64,000 nucleotides of DNA from Undaria pinnatifida. Its lineage: Eukaryota > Sar > Phaeophyceae > Laminariales > Alariaceae. Position 1 is the stretch's first letter, and every line of letters begins with the position of its first letter. The DNA lies in assembly GCA_012845835.1 (NCBI GenBank), contig JABAKD010000019.1, positions 2,279,501-2,343,500 on the forward strand, read 5' to 3'. Of the stretch, positions 63,101-64,000 are shown piece by piece. The position numbers and the translations under genes are program-made. The notes under the pieces were generated by a model. The model was not told where the DNA came from, made no database searches, and saw only the letters and a list, made by a program, of their open reading frames with translations.

Positions 63101-64000
63101 ATACATAAGAAAGGCATGGTGACGTAATTCGTTCATATCACACTGTATTATATTGTCTCGAGACAATACATCAGCAACACATAAAACCTTCTACTACTAA
63201 GCAACTACTGGTCGTCAGCATATGTTCTTCGGGGATATACCCGGGTATACCCTTCTGCTGCTGCTTGCTGTGCTTTTGTTCAATTTACGAGGCACCGTCA
63301 CATAATGAATGGTGCCATGCTGCCACATGCAGAGCACCAAAGAAGCTTATTATGTGCTCATACACCACCAGGACCTAGGTATCATTCAAATCAAACACGT
63401 ATGCAGTAGACTATACACCTGAGTATACCTCGCACATTCAGTGGCCCCGTTATAAAACAATAGCGACGGTATGTGCCAGCCGGAACTACTGGCACTATAG
63501 CGGCAACCGAATACTCCGCTTGCTGCCACTACTGGTTGTTCTCCTCTGCACCCAGCGATTCCACGGGCGCTGTAGCGGGCAACCGGCACTCCCCAACCGG
63601 CACAATAAAGGGGCCACCACTGCATGCAAAAACAATTTCGTCGAACTCACGGCTGACATCCTTGAAATATTTTTATAAAATAATCAACACTCAATGCTTT
63701 CTACGACAGCGGGCATGAAAAAATATGAAACGCGACGACATCAATCACTATGACACAGCAGTGTGCATTATACTGTAAGCCCCCTCAGCTCGACCCGCAC
63801 GAGATATCACGGCGGTCACCCTGTAGGCTTAAACCCACCAAACGTTTGAGCACACACAAAACAACAGCACCTCTCTCGTCGAAAGCCCCGGTGAGCGGGA
63901 GCGAAAACTCGCACATGCAATATGTTCGTTTCACGTTTTTTCAAAATCGCGCATGAAAACGCCTTCGATGCATACAATCCGCGCCCAGGCGCGCCATCTC
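60191..64000. other. Right-end sequence without a recognised gene
   Basis: Contains C homopolymers (60182-60202, 60289-60298), the TRIM copies, and a reversed second repeat near 62515-62600. A segment at 63470-63600 (CGGCAACCG-ACTCCGC..., CTACTGGTTGTTC) resembles 28070-28170. Bases 60,300-61,480 and 62,600-63,400 show nothing I can name. Confidence 0.5.
61863..62223 (-). mobile_element. Second, decayed copy of the TRIM element
   Basis: The right LTR at 62139-62223 is nearly complete. The left LTR is truncated to 61863-61903. The interior matches 56412-56616, including CCTGCCGACGACGCCATTTG and CGGCCGGATATACGGGTGGA. A further partial copy (LTR start plus PBS region) lies at 61493-61620. Confidence 0.72.

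Overview
The window is nuclear DNA of a eukaryote. It has spliced genes with GT-AG introns, GC-rich exons full of Ala/Gly/Ser/Gln homopolymers, long repeat-filled introns and many small mobile elements. Exon style, trinucleotide-repeat proteins and repeat load suggest a brown alga or related stramenopile. That assignment is an inference; no marker gene proves it.

Two protein-coding genes lie head to head and occupy bases 1 to about 45,440. On the minus strand, from 15,303 leftwards off the window edge, seven exons join in consistent phase. They encode a very large protein with an EST1/SMG5-6-7-type helical scaffold (nonsense-mediated mRNA decay family), a long disordered middle with a zinc-ribbon-like motif, and the start of a Regnase/ZC3H12-type NYN ribonuclease domain. 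On the plus strand, from 17,431 (or 17,827) to 45,440, seven phase-0 exons encode a complete AGC-family Ser/Thr kinase of the S6K/Akt type, with a roughly 735-residue low-complexity N-terminus. A 2.1 kb region with a long polypurine/polypyrimidine tract separates the two starts and probably holds both promoters. The first kinase intron is about 19.1 kb and splits the glycine loop from the catalytic lysine.

At several exon borders of both genes, the exon end with its splice site is echoed once or twice as decayed tandem copies inside the adjacent intron. This repeated 'exon-edge echo' is the most unexpected structural signal here, together with the EST1-NYN architecture.

The remainder is repeats. 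They include a tRNA-derived SINE family, a second repeat often found next to it, a 540-bp C-tailed repeat family, and a TRIM-like miniature LTR element with 85-bp LTRs and a CTAC target duplication. There are also two TIR-bearing MITE families, large interleaved inverted repeats around a CCCGA pentamer array, several minisatellites, and a decayed Ty3/gypsy integrase fragment at 58.3-60.2 kb. From 45.4 to 64 kb I find no intact host gene.
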